Of a stretch of DNA of 12,358 nucleotides, positions 1-7,733 are shown in pieces. Location: the NCBI GenBank assembly GCA_028748945.1, contig JAQTOL010000045.1, positions 1 to 12,358 of the forward strand, read 5' to 3'. Both the position numbers and the translations under genes were made by a program. Positions within the stretch are counted from its first letter, which is position 1, and the number at the start of each line of letters is the position of its first letter. The notes under the pieces are model-generated. The model worked only from the letters and a program-made list of their open reading frames with translations, ran no database searches and had not been told where the DNA came from. This DNA is from Paludibacter sp. GTDB taxonomy: Bacteria > Bacteroidota > Bacteroidia > Bacteroidales > Paludibacteraceae.

Positions 1-600
1 TTCGGTTTTTAAATTATCAAGTATAACTTTTTTATTCGATAATTTGGGTATTCCATTTTCGTACACAATATCGGCCATATAAAAAAGATTCTGACCCGCT
101 TTGAGACTGTCAGGATATTGATTTTGCGCAACAGTCCACGCAATTTTCATGTTTTTTCGCGATACGGCTGGACCTTCGCTGCATTTGGTTCCCAGTCTCA
201 TGGGTGGTTTTGTGTAACTCTTATCCAATACCCAGAGTTCCGCTTTTATCTGCCGGTTAACGTGAGGATTTGCGGCATCAAAGCTTGTACATCCAGCGAG
301 CAAAACATCATCATTTGCCAGATAAAGCGCTCTGGTAAAACCGCCATGGTAAAAGTGACCGGTTATCAAGGAGATTTTACCGGTTGATAATTCTACTTCA
401 AAAACATCGCCGTATGTTTTCCCGACAAATAAAATTTTTTTCCCATCGTGCGAAAAGTCAGCCCGCTCGCCAAACTGAGTTATACGACTGATGTTAGCAG
501 GTAAATTATCTTGCGGATTCCCCGATTTTTGCTGTGCAGCAACATTAATAACTTGAATTATAGTTATTAATGTTGCAACTAATAAATTTTTTCTCATCAT
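1..600 (-). CDS. Secreted beta-propeller-like (PD40/TolB-type) protein, 3' end cut by the window
   Basis: This reading frame stays open for 200 codons from an ATG at 600 and runs off the left edge, so only the N-terminal part is visible. A second ATG follows directly (597), and either could be used. Residues 1-22 form a signal peptide (MMRKNLL, a hydrophobic stretch, then AAQQ), so the product is exported. Residues about 39-80 read like one propeller blade: ITQFGERADFSHDGKKILFV, then a GDVFEVELSTGK turn, the pattern of PD40/TolB-like repeats in which a strand ending in FS is followed by DGK and a hydrophobic strand. A further possible blade lies around residues 120-160 (LWVLD, then SEGPAVSRKNMKIAWT). 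PD40 propellers are usually binding platforms or are fused to peptidase or OmpA-type domains; the missing C-terminus would decide which. The gene lies 61 bases after the frameshifted gene on the same strand and has no obvious promoter of its own, so co-transcription is plausible. Confidence 0.75.
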   Translation of the reverse strand, partial: MMRKNLLVATLITIIQVINVAAQQKSGNPQDNLPANISRITQFGERADFSHDGKKILFVGKTYGDVFEVELSTGKISLITGHFYHGGFTRALYLANDDVLLAGCTSFDAANPHVNRQIKAELWVLDKSYTKPPMRLGTKCSEGPAVSRKNMKIAWTVAQNQYPDSLKAGQNLFYMADIVYENGIPKLSNKKVILDNLKTE

Positions 601-661
601 TTTTCTAAATTTTATTGGCACAATTCACATAAAAATTATATGAAGTTAAATAACGATTCAG

Positions 662-1559
662 TTATTTCACAACCTGTTTTAACAGGGTTTCAATATCGCC
701 AGGTGCGGACATTATTTTGGTAAAAGTAACCATAGTCAAATCGGGGAAAGAAAGTGCAATGCGATACCGTCCATGAAGCATAAGCACTTTATTGCCTGAA
801 ACCAAGACTTCGTAAGGCAGAAAAGCGGTTTGTTTTGGTTGGGTGATATCGATAATGGGAAGAAATTTGCTCTCACCTTTTTCGCCTGAAAGAGCAAAGC
901 AATAAAGTGTCAGATCTTTACCGGGAATAGTAACTTTAGAGACTAGTTTTACATTCGGTACTCCTTTTTTGAGGTTGGCATCAATTGTGTTTAAGGCAGA
1001 TGCATATGAATTAAAACTACCGAGTGTCACCACATCTTCGAAATAGGGCATGGCCATCATGTAATGGTATTTGCGTAGATCTTTTGCGGCTATACCGGCT
1101 TTTGAACCATAGGGTTTCCCCACAAAAGTGCCCAATGCTTTCATGGTCTTTTCCAATTTCAACGTGAGCGCAGCGTAGTTGCCGGCCACGTTATCAAAAT
1201 CGGCTCTGAAGTAGGCATCCCCAATATTGAGGATTGGTGTAGGAAACTACCGTTTTGCCGTTTTCGTTGGTAATTCCTACGCGTAAAACTGCAGCGAATC
1301 CGGTTAATCCACCGATTTTTTTAATGGAATTTTCCAACTCGGAAGATGTAAAAACAATGACAGCACGGTTTTTATCGTTGGCAGGCTGATATTGCCCGAT
1401 TACTTTCATTCCGTTTTGATCCAATAGTGTGGTTACTTTTTGCTGAATAACAGCCACCGGTTCTGTTGTTTCAAATCCAATCACGTAGGGTTTTAAATTT
1501 TGAGCAAATGCCCAACTTAAAGGCAATAATAGAAAAAAAATAACAACTGATTTTTTCAT
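662..1559 (-). pseudogene. Secreted hypothetical protein broken by a one-base frameshift
   Basis: Two adjacent frames, 1194-1559 (121 codons) and 662-1189 (175 codons from a GTG), look like halves of one gene. The first begins with a clear signal peptide (MKKSVVIFFLLLPLSWAFAQ) and follows a consistent protein up to NPQYW. It then hits four Gs at 1219-1222 and ends within eight codons. In the +1 frame the sequence continues sensibly straight from the same point as DAYFRADFDNVAGNYAAL and on to the stop at 662. Removing one G joins the halves into an open frame of 298 residues (YWDAYF); a two-base loss would restore it equally. The N-terminal half (strand, helix with KVTTLLDQNGMKVIG, then strands) faintly recalls the DUF302/TT1751-like fold, but I cannot name the family. 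Whether the shift is genuine decay, phase-variable slippage or a sequencing error cannot be told here. The gene lies between the zinc-ribbon gene and the propeller gene on the same strand. Confidence 0.75.
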
Positions 1560-1617
1560 GATGTTTTTGTATTAGAATGTTTATTAAAAATTTAATTTGC
1601 GATTTTAAGCTTTTTAT

Positions 1618-1929
1618 TTAAGGATTTGTTTGAGTAGTAAAAAATTCAACCTTGCCACAATCAGGACAAAGATATAAATCAAATGATTCCCGATTGACAA
1701 AGACTTCCATTAAGTTCCCGAGAATACCAAGCCGTGTACCTTCGTGAAATTTATAATTCCCGGAATATATCATTGGTATACCGCATCGCAAACAATTAAT
1801 TTTTCGGGTTCCATTAATTGCAGGATCTTCAAATTCAATCACTTTATTCTCAGCCAGATTAAAATTACAATTCCAGCAAACTTCAAAATTATCTTCTGTT
1901 TCTTCGTGGCAATTGGGACAGTTTTTCAA
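1618..1929 (-). CDS. Small double zinc-ribbon protein, function unknown
   Basis: The product has 103 residues, no signal peptide and no membrane segment, so it should be cytoplasmic. Eight cysteines fall in four CxxC pairs: C4/C7 (CPNC) with C18/C21 (CWNC) form a compact N-terminal ribbon, and C46/C49 (CLRC) with C88/C91 (CPDC) form a second ribbon with a long insert of about 38 residues. The insert holds a GTRLGILGNLMEVFVNRESF segment, after which the chain ends LYLCPDCGKVEFF. Such four-Cys modules normally bind structural zinc and often contact nucleic acid or proteins, but nothing in the sequence gives a partner or reaction. A Bacteroidota-type -7 element lies about 50 bases upstream. The stop is 58 bases before the frameshifted secreted gene on the same strand. 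I recognise the fold type, not a characterised family. Confidence 0.8.
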   Translation of the reverse strand: MKNCPNCHEETEDNFEVCWNCNFNLAENKVIEFEDPAINGTRKINCLRCGIPMIYSGNYKFHEGTRLGILGNLMEVFVNRESFDLYLCPDCGKVEFFTTQTNP

Positions 1930-1978
1930 AGCAGTATTTTGTTAATTATTTATGTCAAATATGAATTAAAATGGTTTG

Positions 1979-2008
1979 CAAATATATGTATTTATCTCTA
2001 TATTCAAT
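1979..2008 (-). promoter_or_regulatory. Candidate promoter of the zinc-ribbon gene
   Basis: On the minus strand TATATTTG (1979-1986) matches the Bacteroidota -7 consensus TAnnTTTG exactly. An ATTG (2005-2008) lies 18 bases upstream, one mismatch and one base short of the ideal TTTG with 19-base spacing. Transcription would begin near 1972 and leave a leader of roughly 40 bases before the ATG at 1929. Confidence 0.4.
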
Positions 2009-2044
2009 GAAAATAATTTTAAATAATTTCTACAATTGGAATTA

Positions 2045-2074
2045 CAAAAAAGCCTGACGGATTTCGTCAAGCTT
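2045..2074 (-). terminator. Intrinsic terminator downstream of the methyltransferase gene
   Basis: Read on the minus strand, AAGCTTGACG pairs with CGTCAGGCTT (10 pairs including one G-U) around a five-base loop and is followed by a run of Ts. The stem is complete only on the minus strand, because the wobble becomes an A-C mismatch on the plus strand. This orients it as the terminator for the methyltransferase transcript. It lies about 210 bases after that gene's stop codon, leaving a long untranslated tail. Confidence 0.75.
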
Positions 2075-2281
2075 AAACAAATTATAATTTTAAAGGAAAT
2101 GTTGGTTGAAAATGTCAGTCTGTCATTGTTCTGCCCTGCTCAAATTAAGTGGTATTATTTAGGTGTATAATCCGATTAGTGTTGTTTCAAACCAAAATGT
2201 AAAGGTATTTGAAGATTGTATTTTATTGAAATATACAAATCCCTGCATAAATATGTATGCTATGTATAAATTGATTGTACG

Positions 2282-3043
2282 TTATTTGATCAAAACATAA
2301 AATAGGTACTCATATTCATTTGTTGCAAATTTTTTGAAAGTAGGAGTTCCTTCGGTTGCTGCGAATTTCTTACCAATACCATGCACTATTTTTGGAGTTA
2401 AACGACGAACTAAGTCTTCGGTTTTTGGTGATGATAGTTTCAATGCCTCCAGCACATTTTTTGTTATCTTTTCGTTTCTAAGAACTTTTAATTTTGCTTT
2501 TACAAATTGATTATCGAGTTTTTCAATTTCATGTTTAAGCCTGAAATCTGTAAAAATCAAATGTCCGCCGGGTCTTAAAACCCGGTGTACTTCTTCCAAA
2601 AATTTATCAATCTGAGCATAGCGGTGAGAAGATTCCACATTAATTACAACATCAAAAGAGAAATTTTCGAATTTTAATAACTGTGCATTACCCTGCATGA
2701 AAGTAATATCTTTATAATTTTTTTGACAGAAACTAATGGCTTTATTATTCAAATCAATGCCTGTAGCCGTTTTGGGTTTCAAATAACGGTTAATATAAGA
2801 GAGTCCACCACCACGACCACAACCCACTTCGAGCAGGTCTTTCCCTTTAAGATCTATGCTATTTGCCACAAAATCATATAGCTGTACCGGGTATTTGTTT
2901 ATTTTATCGGGTTCTTCAAGGGAAATTTCATGATTATCTTTCGAATAACCATAATTCATAAAAATAACTTCTGCTTTTTTGTCAATTTTGCTGATATACC
3001 AATACCACATTCTGAAAAACACATTACTAACAAATTCAGTCAT
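2282..3043 (-). CDS. Class I SAM-dependent methyltransferase, phthiotriol-methyltransferase-like
   Basis: The 253-residue product should transfer a methyl group from S-adenosylmethionine. Motif I is LLEVGCGRGGG (residues 70-80), the acidic loop GIDLN is at 95-99, motif II FDVVINVESSHRY at 130-142 and motif III LRPGGHLIFTDFR at 156-168, all in Rossmann-fold order. The N-terminal FMNYGYS (28-34), the VESSHRY segment and the C-terminal region with LVRR and EGTPTFKKF recall the family of mycobacterial phthiotriol/phenolphthiotriol dimycocerosate methyltransferase (Rv2952 type), remembered rather than searched. That family methylates hydroxyls on lipids or polyketides. The substrate here is unknown, and no polyketide or lipid biosynthesis gene lies in view. 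There is no signal peptide; the aromatic N-terminus (FFRMWYWY) could sit against a membrane. The gene is flanked by intergenic regions of about 350 bases and has its own candidate -7 element and terminator, so it is probably monocistronic. Confidence 0.88.
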   Translation of the reverse strand: MTEFVSNVFFRMWYWYISKIDKKAEVIFMNYGYSKDNHEISLEEPDKINKYPVQLYDFVANSIDLKGKDLLEVGCGRGGGLSYINRYLKPKTATGIDLNNKAISFCQKNYKDITFMQGNAQLLKFENFSFDVVINVESSHRYAQIDKFLEEVHRVLRPGGHLIFTDFRLKHEIEKLDNQFVKAKLKVLRNEKITKNVLEALKLSSPKTEDLVRRLTPKIVHGIGKKFAATEGTPTFKKFATNEYEYLFYVLIK

Positions 3044-3151
3044 TTTCGTTGGATTTAAATTAATATATTTAGCTAGTTCAATTTTCTCAAATAAATTAAT
3101 AAATTCCAGCGAACCAGTATTTTAACTGTTAAGAAAGACAATTGAAATACA

Positions 3152-3159
3152 CAAATATA
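3152..3159 (-). promoter_or_regulatory. Candidate -7 element of the methyltransferase promoter
   Basis: TATATTTG on the minus strand matches the Bacteroidota TAnnTTTG element exactly, about 110 bases upstream of the ATG at 3043. No TTTG lies at the ideal distance upstream (the bases there read AAAC), so this rests on the -7 box and position alone. Confidence 0.35.
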
Positions 3160-3333
3160 CAACAGAATTATTCAAAAGGTTTCTCCTTTTTCAACAAAGA
3201 TTGTTATATTAAGTTCGTAAACTTCCAATTATAGTTATTTGTAACGTTTTTATATTTATAAATGAGAAAATTTAAAATTGTCACTCCTATTTGTCCTATA
3301 TTTTTGAATAAATATCAGCCGTCTGTAAAGCAG

Positions 3334-3361
3334 AAAGCCTGTCGGTTTTTCGACAGGCTTT
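3334..3361 (-). terminator. Stem-loop, probable terminator of the DUF423 gene
   Basis: AAAGCCTGTCG (3334-3344) and CGACAGGCTTT (3351-3361) form a perfect 11-bp stem with a six-base loop, starting about 25 bases after the DUF423 stop codon. The stem ends in TTT on the minus strand, but no longer T run follows (CTGC), so termination may be less efficient than a standard intrinsic terminator. Its core resembles the stem at 2045-2074. Confidence 0.65.
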
Positions 3362-3386
3362 CCGGGTAAGAAATTAATGGAAAAGT

Positions 3387-3776
3387 CTACGTGTTCTCCT
3401 TTTTTGTTGGTTTAGATTTACTACAATGAACTGCCAATAAAATCCAGGCGACAATCCATAAAACACCACCGAAAGGTGTGATCATCCCCAGAATTTTAAT
3501 TCCTGAAAAAGCCAAAATATAAAGTGAACCTGAAAACAGAACTATTCCGGTTGCGAAAAGATATGCCGACCAGTTTAATGCTTTCGATGAACCGAATTTC
3601 ATCAAAATTCCTACGGCCAAAAGTGCAAAAGTATGATAGAAATGGTATTGATTACCTGTCTTATATACATCTAACATTTCGGGACTAATCATATTCTTAA
3701 GAATATGTGCTCCAAAAGCTCCCAGTATTACAGCCAGCATTCCACTTATGGCTGCCATTGTAAGTATATTTTTCAT
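3387..3776 (-). CDS. ygdD: DUF423 (YgdD-type) small integral membrane protein
   Basis: The 129-residue product is almost entirely hydrophobic, with four predicted membrane helices at about residues 5-25, 43-61, 68-88 and 93-117, and a short basic C-terminal tail (CSKSKPTKKENT). Family hallmarks are visible: GAFGAH at 19-24 in the first helix, YHTFALL at 47-53, FSGSLY at 81-86 and the MITPFGG segment at 98-104. The length matches the family, which is usually about 120-130 residues. DUF423 proteins are widespread inner-membrane proteins with no established biochemical role, so the function remains unknown. The gene lies about 120 bases after the GH2 glycosidase on the same strand. A weak -7-like TATAATTG lies on the minus strand at 3799-3806, so it may have its own start of transcription. 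Confidence 0.9.
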   Translation of the reverse strand: MKNILTMAAISGMLAVILGAFGAHILKNMISPEMLDVYKTGNQYHFYHTFALLAVGILMKFGSSKALNWSAYLFATGIVLFSGSLYILAFSGIKILGMITPFGGVLWIVAWILLAVHCSKSKPTKKENT

Positions 3777-3895
3777 TTAATTACGACTTATTTATTGCCA
3801 ATTATATTTTTACTAAATCACTTTCAACTAAATATGTGACATTCAGCTCATATTAACCAATTTTTTAAAACGGTATTTAACGTTTAAATCAACCA

Positions 3896-6800
3896 TTAAT
3901 CTGATAAAATAATTTTTTTATATGCAATTGCTTTTTCAGATTTTAGTTTTGCAATGAAAGCCCCTTTGGACAAGGATGAGAGATCTAAAACCTGCGAATC
4001 CCTGCGAATAAAAGAATTATAAACATTTTTGCCTTCGAGATTATATATAGAAATTGTTCTGTTTTTACAGTTAATCACATTTAATATTCCATCACTCGAA
4101 GGATTCGGATATAAAATAGCATTATCACCTGTGTTTTTTATGTTATTTATTCCGGTATTGTCTGTAAGCATTAATTTAAAGATTACCGCTGTATTTCCAT
4201 GAGTTGCCACATATGTTCCTGAATCTGTTGGCTGAACATTCATCAGATTAATCCCGGCTGTTGCGGATGTAAATCCGTTTGGACCTGCCCATTGCCAGGT
4301 AGTTGAATCGGAGGATAATGTACTGAACGATACGTTGCCACCCGGAATCATTAACGCTTTATCCGTTTGTTGCCAGCCTGAAGCATTTTTGTTTATCCAT
4401 GGTTTTGCTGTAACGCTGTCAATCTGGCAATTTACACAAACCGGTTTCACGCAATTAATTGTTACCGATGCCTGATTGATAGTTGTGGCTGATCCATCGA
4501 ATACTCTGAATTCCGAGAAGCCAGCCTTATAGGCAGTGCTGGTACCGCCTGTAATAGTAATCCTTACATATCTTGCTGCAACGTTGAAACTGTCGGTTTG
4601 AATTTGTTGAGTATTGGTGTTGCCAGTTTGATTGATGTTTAAATTCCAGATTAAACTGTCAGACGAAGTTTCAATTTTATATTTATAGGCGTTTCCGGAA
4701 TTTTGCCACACTATCTGGCTTTTGGTAATGTTGTAGGTAGATCCCAAATCTACAGCCCAGGAATGTCCGGCATTTCCATCGGCTGCACTCCAATACGAAC
4801 CGACATTTCCATCGTTTCCATTCGAAGCAACTTTTTTCTGGTCTGAAATTGAATTGGTCCCATCAAATAATTTAAATTCGAAGAAACTTGCCCAACTGCT
4901 ACCGACACCACCGGTAATGGTTATACGAACATATCTCGCATTATCGGTAAAATTATCATCCATAATTTGAGCTGAACTGGTATTAGCTGCTTTGTTAACA
5001 ACTAATTTCCACACAGTATTATCAATCGAAGTCTCAATTTTATATTGGTAAGCATTTGTGCGCTCCCACATTATTTCGGAACCTGTAATTGCGCTAACTT
5101 TACCCAAATCAACTTTCCACCAATGTCCTGTATTGCCATCAATAGCACACCACCTCGATGAAGTATTTCCGTCATTACCTGAAGCTGTAGGATTATCAGG
5201 TTGATAAGTATCGGCAGTGGCTGTTTTGCCTAAAGCAATATTTTTCAAGACGTAAATATCTTCCGAATCAGCATTGGACGGTTTTTGTAATGCAATATTG
5301 TTTAAAACCGGTGGAGTTGTAGCAGTTACCGTAATCATTCCCTCAGTGCCGGTCGACTGAACAATAGCCAGACACTTTCCGTTGAATGCCTGTCGGGTTG
5401 ATCCTTTAAAAGATTCAAGGCTAAGTGGATTACCATTATCCACACCTACTATTTTTCCTGGACCTGATAATGTATAACTTACCTGATTTACAGCATCAGG
5501 AACTAATGTTCCCTTCGCATCAAGAATGTTAGTTTCAATAAATGCCTGATCCTTGCCATCGGCTTGAATAACGTTGCGATCGGTTTTTAATTCAACTTTT
5601 GCAGCATTTCCGGCAGTTACAATGCTATCGGTTGCCGCAACAACGCCATATTTGTAGGCATAAGCTATAACTTTTCCTGCAACAAAAGGTATTTTCCATT
5701 CAATGTGGTATGGTTTCGCCGTTTTATTTATTTGAGTACTGATTATTGTTCCGTTTAGTGATAATGAAACACTATCGCAATTAGAATAAGCCCAGACAGG
5801 AATTGTATTGCCTGAATCCCAGTTCCAGTGTGGCAAGAGATGTACCATTGGCTTTGAAGTCCACTGACTTTGATAAAAGTAATAAATGTCTTTAGGAAAT
5901 CCACACATGTCTACAACACCAAAATACGAACTTTTAGCCGGCCAGCCGTATGGAGTTGGTTCCCCGATATAATCAAAGCCCGTCCAGATAAATTGACCTA
6001 CAACAAAGGCTCTTGCTTTGTCAAACTCCCATGCATCTTCAGCACTATGTCCCCATCCAACTACTGAGTTGTCGTAATTAGAACATTGCATATCCGTGGA
6101 AGTGAGAATATTCTGAGTAGTTGGTAAATGATAAACGCCACGTGTTCTGACTGCCGAAGATGTTTCGCTACCCATAATTACCCAATTCGGATTGTTTTTA
6201 TGATCGTTGTCATACGTACCGCCGGAAGCATAATTATATCCGACAATATCCATAAGTGGTCCCAGAAGAGACTGATTGTTTAAGGCCTGAGTGATTGGTC
6301 GTGTTGTATCATCGGTGTGAACCCATTTAATTAAATTCAGAGCAATGGTATATCCAGTAGCATCTGTTTGTTGAGGAATCTCATTGCCAATGCTCCACAT
6401 CACTACACTTGGATGGTTTCGGTCGCGTCGTATCCAATCCTGAACATCCTTTTGAGCCCATGTGTCGAAATACTTGCCGTAATCGTTGGTGGTTTTTCCC
6501 CATTCCCAACAATCGAATGCTTCATCCATAACTACCAATCCTAATCTGTCACATATTTCGAGCAGTTCAGGAGTAGGAGGGTTGTGGGATGTGCGAATGG
6601 CGTTGCATCCAAACGATTTTAATACCTCTACCTGTCGTTCCAATGCCCGATAATTCTGAGCTGCACCTAAACTTCCCAAATCATGATGCATACACACACC
6701 ATGCAATTTTATGTTTGTATTGTTTAACCAAAAGCCTGTGGTTGGATTCAGGGTTATCGTTCGAATCCCGAATGTAGTCGTGAAGTTATCCAGAATTTTA

Positions 6801-7684
6801 GTATTATCAACAATTTGAGTTTTTATATGGTAAAGGTACGGATTTGACAGTGACCACAATGAAGGATTGGTAATTTTGTAGTTGTACATGTACGAACTAT
6901 CTTTACCGGTAAGCAAAGAGATGGGATTACTTACGTTTGTTACCAAAAGATTCCACGATTGATCGTAAATAGTAGTAATTACCGATATTGATTTAATATT
7001 TGTCGAATGATTTTGTATTATGGTTGTAGCTGAGATATTTGCAGAGGTCTGGCTAACCGACGATGTGGTTACGAATGTGCCGCAATAGGCTATGTGCACA
7101 GGGTCGGTAACTGTAAGCCAGACATTCCTGTAAATTCCACTTCCCGAATACCAACGGCTATTTGGTTGTGTATTGTCTACTTTTACGGCAATCACATTAG
7201 TTGTTGTGCCTGTGTTAATATAAGGCGTGAGGTCATACTCAAAAGTGCTGTATCCGTAAGGTCGGGTACCCAGAAGATGTCCGTTAATCCAGACAGAACT
7301 ATTCATGTAAATTCCTTCGAATTGTATGGTAATTCTTTTTCCGGAATAATTTTGTGGTAATACGAACGTTTTCCGATACCAGCCTATACCTCCATCTAAG
7401 TAGCCTCCACCACCTCCGGCAGAAGAGTTTTGGTTGAATGGGAGTTCTATACTCCAGTCGTGGGGAAGTGATAATTGGCGCCATGTAGCATCATTGAAAG
7501 CGATATTGTTGGCACCTGTTACATCGCTTGGTTGAAATTTCCAGTTGTCATTAAAACTGATACCACGACCACCATTAAAAATGTCAGAGCCAGGTGCCGG
7601 TTCTGCTGCAAAAGATGAATTAATGAACAGGTAAGGAAGAAAAAAAATAATTAATACTTTTGCAAGAGTAGGTGTCTTTTTCAT
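3896..7684 (-). CDS. Secreted family GH2 beta-galactosidase-like glycosidase with two F5/8-type-C domains and a T9SS sorting tail
   Basis: This 1262-residue exo-glycosidase should hydrolyse a beta-linked sugar at or outside the cell surface. In order: signal peptide 1-27; GH2 sugar-binding (jelly-roll) domain about 44-192, with GWYRKTF and NSRWYSGSGIYRNVWL; GH2 immunoglobulin-like domain about 195-308; TIM barrel about 315-610; DUF4982-like segment about 615-685; another Ig-like domain about 692-790; two tandem F5/8-type-C (CBM32-like) modules about 815-941 and 945-1064; an Ig/PKD-like domain about 1108-1174; and a T9SS C-terminal sorting domain about 1190-1262 (ILYPNPSSDGILNV, then LDLSSLSKGAF). 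The acid/base glutamate is E435 in SIGNE and the nucleophile E507 in GSETSS; both are present. The architecture fits Bacteroidota beta-galactosidases, but GH2 also covers beta-glucuronidases and beta-mannosidases, so the substrate is open. It begins 49 bases after the ABC exporter stop, with no clear promoter or terminator between. No SusC/SusD pair or regulator is visible. Confidence 0.92.
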   Translation of the reverse strand: MKKTPTLAKVLIIFFLPYLFINSSFAAEPAPGSDIFNGGRGISFNDNWKFQPSDVTGANNIAFNDATWRQLSLPHDWSIELPFNQNSSAGGGGGYLDGGIGWYRKTFVLPQNYSGKRITIQFEGIYMNSSVWINGHLLGTRPYGYSTFEYDLTPYINTGTTTNVIAVKVDNTQPNSRWYSGSGIYRNVWLTVTDPVHIAYCGTFVTTSSVSQTSANISATTIIQNHSTNIKSISVITTIYDQSWNLLVTNVSNPISLLTGKDSSYMYNYKITNPSLWSLSNPYLYHIKTQIVDNTKILDNFTTTFGIRTITLNPTTGFWLNNTNIKLHGVCMHHDLGSLGAAQNYRALERQVEVLKSFGCNAIRTSHNPPTPELLEICDRLGLVVMDEAFDCWEWGKTTNDYGKYFDTWAQKDVQDWIRRDRNHPSVVMWSIGNEIPQQTDATGYTIALNLIKWVHTDDTTRPITQALNNQSLLGPLMDIVGYNYASGGTYDNDHKNNPNWVIMGSETSSAVRTRGVYHLPTTQNILTSTDMQCSNYDNSVVGWGHSAEDAWEFDKARAFVVGQFIWTGFDYIGEPTPYGWPAKSSYFGVVDMCGFPKDIYYFYQSQWTSKPMVHLLPHWNWDSGNTIPVWAYSNCDSVSLSLNGTIISTQINKTAKPYHIEWKIPFVAGKVIAYAYKYGVVAATDSIVTAGNAAKVELKTDRNVIQADGKDQAFIETNILDAKGTLVPDAVNQVSYTLSGPGKIVGVDNGNPLSLESFKGSTRQAFNGKCLAIVQSTGTEGMITVTATTPPVLNNIALQKPSNADSEDIYVLKNIALGKTATADTYQPDNPTASGNDGNTSSRWCAIDGNTGHWWKVDLGKVSAITGSEIMWERTNAYQYKIETSIDNTVWKLVVNKAANTSSAQIMDDNFTDNARYVRITITGGVGSSWASFFEFKLFDGTNSISDQKKVASNGNDGNVGSYWSAADGNAGHSWAVDLGSTYNITKSQIVWQNSGNAYKYKIETSSDSLIWNLNINQTGNTNTQQIQTDSFNVAARYVRITITGGTSTAYKAGFSEFRVFDGSATTINQASVTINCVKPVCVNCQIDSVTAKPWINKNASGWQQTDKALMIPGGNVSFSTLSSDSTTWQWAGPNGFTSATAGINLMNVQPTDSGTYVATHGNTAVIFKLMLTDNTGINNIKNTGDNAILYPNPSSDGILNVINCKNRTISIYNLEGKNVYNSFIRRDSQVLDLSSLSKGAFIAKLKSEKAIAYKKIILSD
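4490..5242 (-). repeat. Two tandem diverged F5/8-type-C (CBM32-like) domain copies inside the GH2 gene
   Basis: The encoded modules at about residues 815-941 and 945-1064 share the same skeleton: GNDGN, then SRW or SYW, AxDGN, GHxW, VDLG, YKIETS, ARYVRITITGG and FxEFxxFDG. They are diverged homologues from a domain duplication, not a recent exact repeat. The second copy lacks the usual NIALGK opening strand of the first. Such modules typically bind galactose-containing or other glycans and would hold the enzyme on its substrate. Confidence 0.8.
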
Positions 7685-7733
7685 GTTTAATCTATTTTTA
7701 TCTAAATATCTCGGATTTATTATCTGCTACAAA

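Larger units (their letters stand above)
1930..2281. other. Intergenic region without a gene
   Basis: This AT-rich stretch separates the zinc-ribbon gene from the methyltransferase gene. It holds the candidate zinc-ribbon promoter near 1979-2008 and the stem-loop terminator at 2045-2074. I see no credible reading frame, RNA gene or repeat in the remaining part (about 2080-2280). Confidence 0.6.
3044..3386. other. Intergenic region without a gene
   Basis: This AT-rich gap lies between the methyltransferase and DUF423 genes. It contains the candidate methyltransferase -7 element (3152-3159) and the DUF423 stem-loop (3334-3361). I see no credible coding frame, RNA gene or repeat in the rest. 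Confidence 0.6.

Noticed and set aside
118..387. 89-codon plus-strand open frame near the left edge
   Set aside because: It is antisense to the signal-peptide propeller protein, whose frame is open across the whole 600 bases and makes better protein sense.
648..667. AAATAAC/GTTATTT stem-loop at the end of the frameshifted gene
   Set aside because: The stem is only seven AT-rich pairs, it overlaps the stop codon and no T run follows, so it is not convincing as a terminator.
3858..3890. Possible AAACG/CGTTT hairpin after the GH2 gene as a terminator
   Set aside because: Only five pairs form without a bulge, and the minus-strand flank is A-rich rather than T-rich.
7299..7484. Small minus-strand open frame overlapping the GH2 gene N-terminal domain in another frame
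   Set aside because: It is a shadow of the GH2 coding sequence, whose conserved jelly-roll motifs read through this region uninterrupted.
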